Shown: in pieces, positions 1 through 4,996 of the stretch
Layout of the letters: each line of letters begins with the position of its first letter
How positions within the stretch are numbered: position 1 is the first letter of the stretch
NCBI GenBank assembly: GCA_039812685.1
Contig: JBDIBB010000185.1
Coordinates: forward strand, 1 to 6,967
Direction: 5' to 3'
Source: JBDIBB01 sp039812685
GTDB lineage: Bacteria; Acidobacteriota; Vicinamibacteria; Vicinamibacterales; JAFNAJ01
DNA length: 6,967 nt
Notes under the pieces: model-generated
Seen by the model: the letters and a program-made list of their open reading frames with translations, nothing else
Database searches by the model: none
Told to the model about the DNA's origin: nothing
Translations under genes and position numbers: made by a program

Positions 1-77
1 ACGACTGGGGGCCGCTCGGCGGGCACGACTGGCCGTTCTGGAAGCGCCAGCTGCGCGAGTACATCGGGCGCTGGTGA
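1..77 (+). CDS. Putative esterase, C-terminal end only (partial)
   Basis: The frame starting at base 3 reads DWGPLGGHDWPFWKRQLREY then IGRW and a TGA stop at 75-77. The GGHDWPFW segment resembles the C-terminal catalytic-histidine motif of alpha/beta-hydrolase esterases of the PF00756/antigen-85/enterochelin-esterase type, in which a Gly-His pair is followed by a small residue, Trp and a second Trp. The final helix after it closes the fold. Only 24 residues are present, so the nucleophile elbow, the acid residue and any signal peptide lie outside the window and the substrate cannot be named. It converges on the TPR gene, with 57 bp between the two stop codons. The esterase assignment rests on one motif and is moderately secure; a COG4947-like small esterase is a possible alternative. 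Confidence 0.6.
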   Translation, partial: DWGPLGGHDWPFWKRQLREYIGRW

Positions 78-134
78 TGCACCAGGCCCCCGCGACGGGA
101 CGCGCCCTCCGCAGCCCGTGAACGAGGCGTCGCG

Positions 135-779
135 CTACCGGAGTCCCTTCAGCAGCTTGAGCAGCTGCTCCACCTGCGCGCGCTCGGGCGCCGACGGCGC
201 CAGGTCGAGGAACCGGCGGAAGTGCACCGCCATCGGGTCGATCCTCTTCAGCCGGTTGTAGGCGAGGCCGGCGTAGTAGTGCGCGTACGCCGACGTTCCG
301 TCGAGCGCGGCGGCGCGGTCGAAGGCCGCGGCCGCCTGGGGCCATTCCTGCCGATCGTTCCGCACCAAGCCGAGCTGGTAGTGCGCGAAGAACAGGTCGG
401 GCGCGAGTTCCGCCGCGCGGGCGGCATGCTCGACGGCCGGCTCCGACGCTCCCTGCGAGAGCGCGACGGCGGCCTGCCGGATTGCGGTCCACGGATCGTC
501 GTCACCGCCGCCGAGCCGCTCGAGCAGGGCCCGGGCCTCGTCGGCGCGGTCGGCACGCAGCAGGGCCTGGGCGGCCCAGTAGATGTCGCCCGGCGGCACC
601 TCGCCTTCCTCCAGCCGCTGCCGCACCTGATCGGCCGCGGCGGCGTACTCGCCGGCCTCGTAGAGCTTCGCAGGTCCGGCCGGAGGCGCCGGCGCCTCCT
701 GGACGGTCAGGGCGAGGGCCGGCCCCGCGATCGTCAGACCGAGCACGAACGACACGACGGTAGAGCACCAGTTGCGCAC
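135..779 (-). CDS. Exported tetratricopeptide-repeat protein
   Basis: 214 aa. Residues 1-23 form a signal peptide: short charged start, hydrophobic VVSFVLGLTIAG, and an ALA cleavage motif at 21-23. A Pro/Ala-rich linker follows (28-36), then a helical array of about four to five degenerate TPR units, roughly 36-60, 64-90, 98-128, 131-161 and 165-198. The clearest are AHYQLGLVRNDRQEWPQAAA and AHYYAGLAYNRLKRIDPMAV, which show the usual Gly/Tyr/Ala spacing. TPRs bind other proteins, so this is probably a periplasmic scaffold or adaptor; no catalytic motif is visible. The start is GTG, chosen because GAGAGGG lies 5 nt upstream (785-791). The gene starts 91 nt after the esterase stop on the same strand. 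No good promoter is seen in that gap, so co-transcription with the esterase is likely but unproven. A lipoprotein is unlikely because there is no lipobox. Confidence 0.85.
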   Translation of the reverse strand: MRNWCSTVVSFVLGLTIAGPALALTVQEAPAPPAGPAKLYEAGEYAAAADQVRQRLEEGEVPPGDIYWAAQALLRADRADEARALLERLGGGDDDPWTAIRQAAVALSQGASEPAVEHAARAAELAPDLFFAHYQLGLVRNDRQEWPQAAAAFDRAAALDGTSAYAHYYAGLAYNRLKRIDPMAVHFRRFLDLAPSAPERAQVEQLLKLLKGLR

Positions 780-784
780 GATTG

Positions 785-791
785 CCCTCTC
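785..791 (-). promoter_or_regulatory. Ribosome-binding site of the TPR gene
   Basis: Read on the minus strand this is GAGAGGG, ending 5 nt before the GTG at 779. It decides the start codon, because no ATG in that frame is near the signal peptide and the peptide is complete from this GTG. Confidence 0.6.
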
Positions 792-870
792 GAGAAGACA
801 TTTGGGTGTAGATCGTCCACGCGAGCCATCTGATGAGCAAATGCCGCGCCGGATCCTTCCCGCGCGGATC

Positions 871-2691
871 TCAGTAGCGCCAGCTCTGACGATCGGCGCC
901 GGCCGGCGCCGTCTTCAGCAGCCGATCCAGGATCCGGGGCGCGAACATCTGCGTGTAGCGGAGCCGCGAGATCGCGTTGGGCCGCGTGTGGTCGCCGTTC
1001 CAGCAGTGCTCGGCCCGATCGCCGTAGTCCACCTCGCCGCCGTAGGGCGGGTTGCGCGTCTGCTTCAGGAAGTCCTCGACGAGGTACACGGCGTTGTTCA
1101 GGTAGTAGTTGTCCATGTCGCCGACGTAGATGTGCAGCTTGCCGGCCAGTTTCCGGCCCAGCCCGCCGTCCCAGTCGCGGCGCAGGATGTAGCCCAGGTC
1201 GTAGTGCTCGCGCCAGTGCTCGGCGACGCGGCGATCGATGGCGCCGGTGAGCTTGTCCCAGATCGGCTGCGGGTAGCCATCGGGCCCGACCGGCGAATAG
1301 ACCGCCTGCCACACGTCCCACTGGCCGCCGGAGCGGCCCCTGGTGCCGAGCACCAGCTCGAGCCGGTTCATGTCACGCACCGTGGTGCTCACGTGGCCGA
1401 GGTAGTTGCGGAGGCCGGGTCGGTCGATGTGGCGCCAGGGCCCCTCTACCTGATACGCATTGCGGTCCTCGTAGATGTTCACCGTGGTGTAGGCGCGGAA
1501 GTCGATCGGATCGGGACAGGCCGCCCACGCCCCGTTGAACTCGTCCGGATAGAAGATCTGCGCCGCCATCGCCTCCCAGCCGCCGGTGGAGCCGCCGAAC
1601 ATGAAGCGGGCCCAGCCTTCGCCCAGGCCACGGTACTTCCGCTCCAGGTGCGGCAGCAGTTCCCGCACGATGGCCTCGCCGTACGGGCCGATGTTGGCGG
1701 AGTCGACGGCGTACGAGTCGTCGTAATACGGGTTGGCGTGCTGGATCTCGACCAGGATGAAGCGTGGGAATCCAGGGCCGGTCCAGTCGCGGTAGAACTG
1801 GTAGGCCTGTTCCTGTTCCACCCGGTTGTAGCAGTCGATGCCGAACCGCTCGCTGCGCACGCACGGTAAATCGGGGTCGGGTGGCATTTCGCGGAAGCCG
1901 CCCATGGTCCACGAGAAGTGGCCGTGGTCGATCACAATCGGGTACCGCGCCCCGGGATGGCTGTCCCAGCCCTCGGGCAGCAGCACGTGCGCGCCCAGGT
2001 GCATCGGCCGGCCCCAGAACCGCGTCAGGCGCTCGCTCTGGATCCGTTCGTGCCTGAGGTACTTCGTCTCCGGCGGATCGGCAATCGCCGGGATCTCGCG
2101 ATCGAGGACGATCCGCGTTGTCGTGGCGTGGCGGGGATCGAAGTCGATGCGCGCCGGGGTGGAGTAGAGGTTGCCGGGCGCGCGGTTCCACTGCTGGCCC
2201 TCACCACGATCCATCGGCAGCTTCACCACGTGCCCGTCCGCGCGCCGGAACGTCTCGTACTTGTGGAGCAGCGCCTGCACCGTGTAGGAGCCGGGCGGCA
2301 GATCGATCACGCTGTCGACCGGGTAGCCGAGCACGCTGGCGTCGAAGATCGCCTCGCTTCCTGGCGTCCATCCTTCGACGTCGAGGCCGAAGATCACCTG
2401 AGAGCCGGGGCTGTCGGAGATCTGGAATCGCGGCTCGTCGTCGGCGGCGTTCGAGATCATCAGCAGCAGGCGGCCATCGAGGCCGGTCCCGCTGGCGCCG
2501 GGCGGAAGCGTGACGCTGAAGCGCGGTGTCCCGACCGGTTCCTGCCGGGCGCCGGACGCCATCGGGGCCGGATCTGGTGCGCCCGCGGCAGCCGATCCGG
2601 ACAGCGGCCACCGCGCCAGGCCGAGCGCGAGCGCCGCGCCGGTGGCGACCAACAACCAGGCAGTGAGCGTGACGCGAGGGCGCGACGACAT
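871..2691 (-). CDS. Secreted alpha/beta-hydrolase, putative esterase (PF00756-like)
   Basis: 606 aa from ATG. Residues 1 to about 40 look like a signal peptide or membrane anchor (TAWLLVATGAALALGLA after an Arg-containing start). A beta-rich N-terminal region to about residue 200 (RFSVTLPPGASG, then a Pro-Gly-Ser-Tyr-Thr-Val turn) is probably an immunoglobulin-like accessory domain. The hydrolase domain follows. It has an oxyanion-type HGHF segment after YPIVID, a nucleophile elbow GGSTGGW with Ser368, a candidate acid in YVGDMDNYY (Asp525 or Asp527), and candidate His562 or His568 in EHCWNGDH. This fits a serine esterase acting outside the cytoplasm; the substrate is unknown. The annotated start could be extended to GTG at 2751, but that codon sits at the predicted transcription start. 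The ATG at 2691 has a strong GGGGAGG 7 nt upstream and gives a better signal peptide. Upstream on the same strand is the NhaR-like gene, 201 bp away; the TPR gene follows. Assignment to the esterase fold is good, the specific activity is open. Confidence 0.8.
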   Translation of the reverse strand: MSSRPRVTLTAWLLVATGAALALGLARWPLSGSAAAGAPDPAPMASGARQEPVGTPRFSVTLPPGASGTGLDGRLLLMISNAADDEPRFQISDSPGSQVIFGLDVEGWTPGSEAIFDASVLGYPVDSVIDLPPGSYTVQALLHKYETFRRADGHVVKLPMDRGEGQQWNRAPGNLYSTPARIDFDPRHATTTRIVLDREIPAIADPPETKYLRHERIQSERLTRFWGRPMHLGAHVLLPEGWDSHPGARYPIVIDHGHFSWTMGGFREMPPDPDLPCVRSERFGIDCYNRVEQEQAYQFYRDWTGPGFPRFILVEIQHANPYYDDSYAVDSANIGPYGEAIVRELLPHLERKYRGLGEGWARFMFGGSTGGWEAMAAQIFYPDEFNGAWAACPDPIDFRAYTTVNIYEDRNAYQVEGPWRHIDRPGLRNYLGHVSTTVRDMNRLELVLGTRGRSGGQWDVWQAVYSPVGPDGYPQPIWDKLTGAIDRRVAEHWREHYDLGYILRRDWDGGLGRKLAGKLHIYVGDMDNYYLNNAVYLVEDFLKQTRNPPYGGEVDYGDRAEHCWNGDHTRPNAISRLRYTQMFAPRILDRLLKTAPAGADRQSWRY

Positions 2692-2698
2692 GCGACGG

Positions 2699-2705
2699 CC
2701 TCCCC
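2699..2705 (-). promoter_or_regulatory. Strong ribosome-binding site of the esterase gene
   Basis: Minus strand GGGGAGG, 7 nt before ATG at 2691. It favours the 606-aa product over the 626-aa GTG version. The 3' arm of a 9-bp inverted repeat (2706-2714) directly abuts it. Confidence 0.75.
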
Positions 2706-2754
2706 GGCGTGCCGATGTCGCGCCTGGCTGACGCACCGGGCGTGACGGCACGCC
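2706..2754 (-). repeat. 9-bp inverted repeat at the 5' end of the esterase transcript
   Basis: GGCGTGCCG at 2706-2714 is the exact reverse complement of CGGCACGCC at 2746-2754, with 31 bases between them. If transcription starts near 2751, the first arm lies at about the mRNA 5' end and the second arm ends one base before the GGGGAGG ribosome-binding site. It could form a 5' stem-loop, or be a dyad operator; in such GC-rich DNA chance is also possible. Confidence 0.45.
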
Positions 2755-2757
2755 CGC

Positions 2758-2786
2758 ACGCTACCCGCTGCGGGCCACGCTGTCAA
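2758..2786 (-). promoter_or_regulatory. Sigma-70-type promoter of the esterase gene
   Basis: Read on the minus strand: a perfect TTGACA -35 box (2786-2781), a 17-nt spacer (2780-2764) and a TAGCGT -10 box (2763-2758). Transcription would begin near 2751, giving a leader of about 60 nt before ATG 2691. The consensus -35 with ideal spacing in 70% GC DNA is unlikely by chance. The spacer contains the palindrome CCCGC-T-GCGGG (plus strand 2764-2774), and a tandem repeat lies directly upstream. Confidence 0.65.
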
Positions 2787-2788
2787 AC

Positions 2789-2810
2789 GACGGGAGCACG
2801 ACGGGAGCAC
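2789..2810 (-). repeat. Tandem 11-bp direct repeat upstream of the esterase -35 box
   Basis: Two perfect head-to-tail copies of GACGGGAGCAC on the plus strand (2789-2799 and 2800-2810), which read GTGCTCCCGTC on the transcribed strand. The second copy ends 2 bp before the -35 TTGACA. The 11-bp period is one helical turn, so two protein subunits would bind on the same face. This is the architecture of OmpR/PhoB-family response-regulator sites. The bound protein is not identifiable from the sequence. Confidence 0.7.
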
Positions 2811-2815
2811 GTCAG

Positions 2816-2852
2816 GTGGCACGCGCCACGCAGTCAGGGCAGGTCGTCCTGC
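2816..2852 (-). terminator. Two small hairpins after the NhaR-like gene (weak terminator candidate)
   Basis: GCAGG-TCGT-CCTGC (2839-2852) and GTGGC-ACGC-GCCAC (2816-2829) are two perfect 5-bp stems with 4-nt loops, lying 41 to 77 bases after the NhaR-like stop codon. No U-tract follows either, so intrinsic termination is doubtful. They separate the regulator from the esterase promoter. Confidence 0.25.
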
Positions 2853-2892
2853 GACAACGCCCTCCCGGACCCCAGACCGGCAGCCGGCGACG

Positions 2893-3813
2893 TCAGCTCC
2901 CCGCGTCCCCGCCGGCGCCGAACACCTGGTGCGGCGCGCTCCCGGCGATCGCGACGACGGCGGGCAGCTTGAGCCTCTTCTCGAGGGTTATCGCGTAGAA
3001 CCGCTGCCGGATCTGCTCGAGTCGGCCCACGACCTGCACGCCGAGCTGACGGCACACGTCGCGCTCGATGATGCTGGCGGCCGCGAAGACGCCAGCGCCT
3101 GCCTGTCCCAGTGACTCCAGCAGCGCACCGTCCGCGGTCTCGCCGGTGATGCGCGGGCGGATGCCGAGGGCGGAGAAGGCCTGGTCGAGCGCCCAGCGCA
3201 GCGAGGTGTCGCTGGCGGGCACCAGCATCGGGGCCTGGTCGAGCGATTTCGGGAACTGCCTGCGGAGCCGCTGCGCGAGCACCCGGGTGCCGAACACGGT
3301 GACGTCCGACTCGCCGAGCAGGTGGCTGAAGGCGCGCACGCCGAGGCCCGGGCCCACCGGCGCGTCGGCCAGCACCACGTCGAGCTCGCGCACCGAGAGG
3401 GCGGCAAGCAGACGATCGGTCCGGTCCACGCGGCAGACCAGTTGCACGCCCTCCGGCAGCCGCAGCGCGGGCTCGATCAGCCGCCGCGCGATTGACCTCG
3501 GCATCCCGTCGGCCACGCCGACCGCCAGCCGGTGTGGCCGTCGGGTCGATCGGTCGTCGAGCGTGTCGATCAGTTCGCGCCCGAGCGCGAAGATCTCCTC
3601 CGCGTAGCCAAACACGTGTCGGCCCGCTTCGGTGAGTTCCAGGCGGCGGCCGCTTCGCTCGAAGAGCCTCTCGCCCAGCGTCTCCTCGAGGACGCGGATC
3701 TGGCCGCTGACCGTCGGCTGTGTGAGCGAGAGGGCCGCGGCGGCACCGCCGACGCTCCCCACGCGTGCCACCGTCCAGAAATAGAGGAGGTGGTGGTAGT
3801 TGAGCCGCCGCAT
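2893..3813 (-). CDS. NhaR-type LysR-family transcriptional regulator
   Basis: 306 aa, close to the usual LysR length of about 300. The N-terminus MRRLNYHHLLYFWTVARVGS aligns by eye with E. coli NhaR (NYNHLYYFW). The winged helix-turn-helix spans residues 5-64, with SVGGAAAALSLTQPTVSGQI (20-39) as the helix-turn-helix, then LGERLFERSGRRLELTEAG (46-64). A linker helix and a two-lobed effector domain follow (about 90-300), with GVADGMPRS near its start. NhaR activates the Na+/H+ antiporter gene in enterobacteria, but no antiporter is near here, so the target is unknown and the symbol is withheld. A longer GTG start at 3876 is possible; ATG 3813 is preferred because the family begins there and a -10 box sits 7 nt upstream. 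It diverges from the PEBP-like gene over a 98-bp gap, a classic LysR arrangement, so autoregulation and control of that gene are likely. Confidence 0.88.
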   Translation of the reverse strand: MRRLNYHHLLYFWTVARVGSVGGAAAALSLTQPTVSGQIRVLEETLGERLFERSGRRLELTEAGRHVFGYAEEIFALGRELIDTLDDRSTRRPHRLAVGVADGMPRSIARRLIEPALRLPEGVQLVCRVDRTDRLLAALSVRELDVVLADAPVGPGLGVRAFSHLLGESDVTVFGTRVLAQRLRRQFPKSLDQAPMLVPASDTSLRWALDQAFSALGIRPRITGETADGALLESLGQAGAGVFAAASIIERDVCRQLGVQVVGRLEQIRQRFYAITLEKRLKLPAVVAIAGSAPHQVFGAGGDAGS

Positions 3814-3820
3814 GCGCGCC

Positions 3821-3826
3821 ACTATA
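3821..3826 (-). promoter_or_regulatory. -10 box for a probable leaderless transcript of the NhaR-like gene
   Basis: Minus strand TATAGT, followed by exactly 7 nt (GGCGCGC) and then ATG at 3813. The A of ATG is where transcription should begin. No purine-rich ribosome-binding site is present. No good -35 box is visible, as expected for an activated or autoregulated LysR promoter. Confidence 0.45.
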
Positions 3827-3898
3827 CATCGCGGGCTGCAGGCGGCAGGCAGGAGGAGGGCCGGTCTGTTCGACACGTCGGCGGACGTCGCCCGGGGG
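3827..3898. promoter_or_regulatory. Divergent control region, candidate LysR operator
   Basis: This 72-bp stretch lies between the two outward-facing -10 boxes. It contains CGAC-AC-GTCG (3871-3880), an interrupted palindrome, and ACGTCG repeated at 3875-3880 and 3885-3890 (10-bp period, one helical turn). It also holds a GCAGGCGGCAGGC repeat near 3838-3850. LysR regulators usually bind a dyad at about -65 and a second site near -35 of the divergent target, and the palindrome and repeat sit at about -40 to -20 relative to the PEBP-like gene. No clean T-N11-A dyad was identified. Confidence 0.35.
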
Positions 3899-3904
3899 TA
3901 TGCT
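3899..3904 (+). promoter_or_regulatory. -10 box for a probable leaderless transcript of the PEBP-like gene
   Basis: TATGCT followed by exactly 7 nt (TGCCCCC) and then ATG at 3912. The GGGGG at 3894-3898 is too far (13 nt) from this ATG and too near (1 nt) to the alternative ATG at 3900 to be a good ribosome-binding site. The alternative ATG lies inside the -10 box itself. Confidence 0.42.
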
Positions 3905-3911
3905 TGCCCCC

Positions 3912-4391
3912 ATGGCGCTCACGCTCACGTCTCCGGATTTCGCGCACGAGGCCGACATCCCCGCCCGCTTCACCTGCGAGGGCGACGATGTGTCGCCGGG
4001 TCTGCGCTGGAGCGGCGTCCCCGCCGGCGCGCGCTCGCTCGCGCTGGTGGTCGACGACCCGGACGCGCCCGATCCCGCCGCGCCGCGCCGCGTGTGGGTC
4101 CACTGGCTGCTCTACAACCTGCCTGCCGCCGACGGTGATCTCGCCACGGCCATCCCGTCGCGGATGCTGCCCGGGCACACCCTGTCGGGCAGCAACGACT
4201 GGGGACGGACCGGCTACGGTGGCCCCTGTCCACCCATCGGCCGGCACCGCTACTTCTTCCGGCTGTTCGCGCTCGACGTGATGCTGCCCGATCTGCACCG
4301 GCCGGCGCGGGCGCAACTCGACGCCGCCATGGCCGGGCACGTGCTCGAGACGGCGGTGCTGATGGGCCGTTACCAGAAGACGGGGCGCTGA
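3912..4391 (+). CDS. YbhB/YbcL family protein (PEBP / Raf-kinase-inhibitor-like)
   Basis: 159 aa, the usual length for the bacterial branch of the phosphatidylethanolamine-binding-protein fold. The family's opening LTLTSPDF (residues 3-10) and IPARFTCEGDDVSP (16-29) are present, then DDPDAP (48-53), HWLLYNLP (64-71), GSNDWGRTGYGGPCPPIG (93-110) and HRYFFRLFALD (112-122). Asp48, His64, the Gly-Pro-Cys-Pro-Pro loop and His112 match the anion-binding pocket residues of the family. There is no signal peptide, so it is cytoplasmic. The biological role of bacterial members is largely unresolved. ATG 3912 is preferred over ATG 3900 because family members start with M-x-L-T-S-P and the -10 box overlaps 3900. 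It is divergent from the NhaR-like regulator, which may control it. The stop codon sits in the loop of a 6-bp hairpin. Confidence 0.92.
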   Translation: MALTLTSPDFAHEADIPARFTCEGDDVSPGLRWSGVPAGARSLALVVDDPDAPDPAAPRRVWVHWLLYNLPAADGDLATAIPSRMLPGHTLSGSNDWGRTGYGGPCPPIGRHRYFFRLFALDVMLPDLHRPARAQLDAAMAGHVLETAVLMGRYQKTGR

Positions 4392-4438
4392 CGCCCCAGA
4401 GTGGTGTCGATGCCGCCGGCGGCCTCGGGGCGGGGCGT
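4382..4438 (+). terminator. Hairpin over the stop codon and competing stem, terminator-like
   Basis: GGGGCG (4382-4387) pairs with CGCCCC (4392-4397) around a 4-nt CTGA loop that contains the PEBP-like stop codon. ACGCCCC (4391-4397) can instead pair with GGGGCGT (4432-4438), enclosing a perfect 12-bp palindrome GCCGCCGGCGGC (4412-4423). No T-tract follows, so it is not a standard intrinsic terminator; it may slow polymerase or shield the 3' end. Confidence 0.3.
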
Positions 4439-4491
4439 GTCGCCCATCCGCTGCGGGGAGCCCTGTCGCGCCGGAACGCCTGCGCCTGACG

Positions 4492-4497
4492 TAGAAT
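4492..4497 (+). promoter_or_regulatory. -10 box for a probable leaderless purEK transcript
   Basis: TAGAAT (5 of 6 matches to TATAAT) followed by exactly 7 nt (CGCCGCG) and then the purE ATG at 4505. There is no Shine-Dalgarno-like purine run between box and start, and no good -35 hexamer at 16-18 bp. The spacing is identical to that of the NhaR-like and PEBP-like genes. Confidence 0.5.
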
Positions 4498-4504
4498 CGC
4501 CGCG

Positions 4505-4996
4505 ATGTCCGCCCCGCCGCCTCTCGTGGGCCTGATCATGGGCAGCGTCTCCGACTGGGAGACGATGGCGCACGCGGCCGAGGTGCTCGACCGCTTCCGC
4601 GTGCCGCACGAACGCCGCGTCGTCTCGGCGCACCGGACGCCGCGCTGGATGACCGAGTACGCCGAATCGGCCGAAGGCCGCGGCCTCGAGGTGATCGTCG
4701 CGGCCGCCGGGGGCGCGGCGCACCTGCCGGGCATGGTGGCGGCCCATACGCTGCTGCCGGTGATCGGCGTGCCGGTGCAGAGCCGGGCCCTCAACGGCCT
4801 CGATTCGCTGCTGTCGATCGTGCAGATGCCAGGCGGCGTCCCCGTCGCCACGATGGCCATCGGCACGGCCGGGGCCACCAACGCGGGCCTGCTCGCCGTC
4901 GCCATGCTCGCGGTGCGGCGTCCGGAGTTGCGCGAACGGCTGCGCGCGTTCCGCGACGAGCAGGCCGGCAAGGTGCTGCGCGACGTCCTCCCGTGA
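4505..4996 (+). CDS. purE: N5-carboxyaminoimidazole ribonucleotide mutase
   Basis: 163 aa, normal length for class I PurE. It converts N5-CAIR to 4-carboxy-5-aminoimidazole ribonucleotide in cytoplasmic de novo purine synthesis, usually as a homo-octamer. Visible signatures: GSVSDWETM (13-21) for the phosphate site, SAHRTP (41-46) with the catalytic His43, equivalent to His45 of E. coli, AGGAAHLPGM (68-77), PVQS, and LDSLLSIVQMPGGVPVAT. The last motif, with the PurK gene directly behind, marks the bacterial mutase rather than the animal-type AIR carboxylase (class II). The start is the first ATG of the frame. purK overlaps the end by 4 bp (GTGA), so the two are translationally coupled. Nothing is missing among the key residues. 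Confidence 0.97.
   Translation: MSAPPPLVGLIMGSVSDWETMAHAAEVLDRFRVPHERRVVSAHRTPRWMTEYAESAEGRGLEVIVAAAGGAAHLPGMVAAHTLLPVIGVPVQSRALNGLDSLLSIVQMPGGVPVATMAIGTAGATNAGLLAVAMLAVRRPELRERLRAFRDEQAGKVLRDVLP

Noticed and set aside
78..134. Possible bidirectional terminator between the convergent esterase and TPR genes
   Set aside because: CGCGAC (91-96) with GTCGCG (129-134) and ACGGG (95-99) with CCCGT (115-119) overlap and cannot both form. There is no T-tract on either side, so support is too weak to call it.
780..870. Independent promoter or terminator between the esterase and the TPR gene
   Set aside because: A CCGCGC/GCGCGG stem is present just after the esterase stop, but it lacks a U-tract, and no acceptable -10/-35 pair precedes the TPR gene. 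Co-transcription is the simpler view.
772..1869. A 365-codon plus-strand open frame opposite the esterase, and a similar one at 1918-2745
   Set aside because: Both mirror the esterase coding frame and are Val/Arg/Ala-rich with no recognisable motif; stop codons are rare in any frame at this GC content.
2692..2751. Extending the esterase to the GTG at 2751 (626 aa)
   Set aside because: The GTG lies at the predicted transcription start and inside an inverted repeat, and has no ribosome-binding site. ATG 2691 has GGGGAGG at good spacing and yields a compact signal peptide.
3814..3876. Extending the NhaR-like regulator to the GTG at 3876 (327 aa)
   Set aside because: The extra 21 residues are not found in the family, which starts just before the NYHHLLYFW segment, and they would cover the predicted -10 box.
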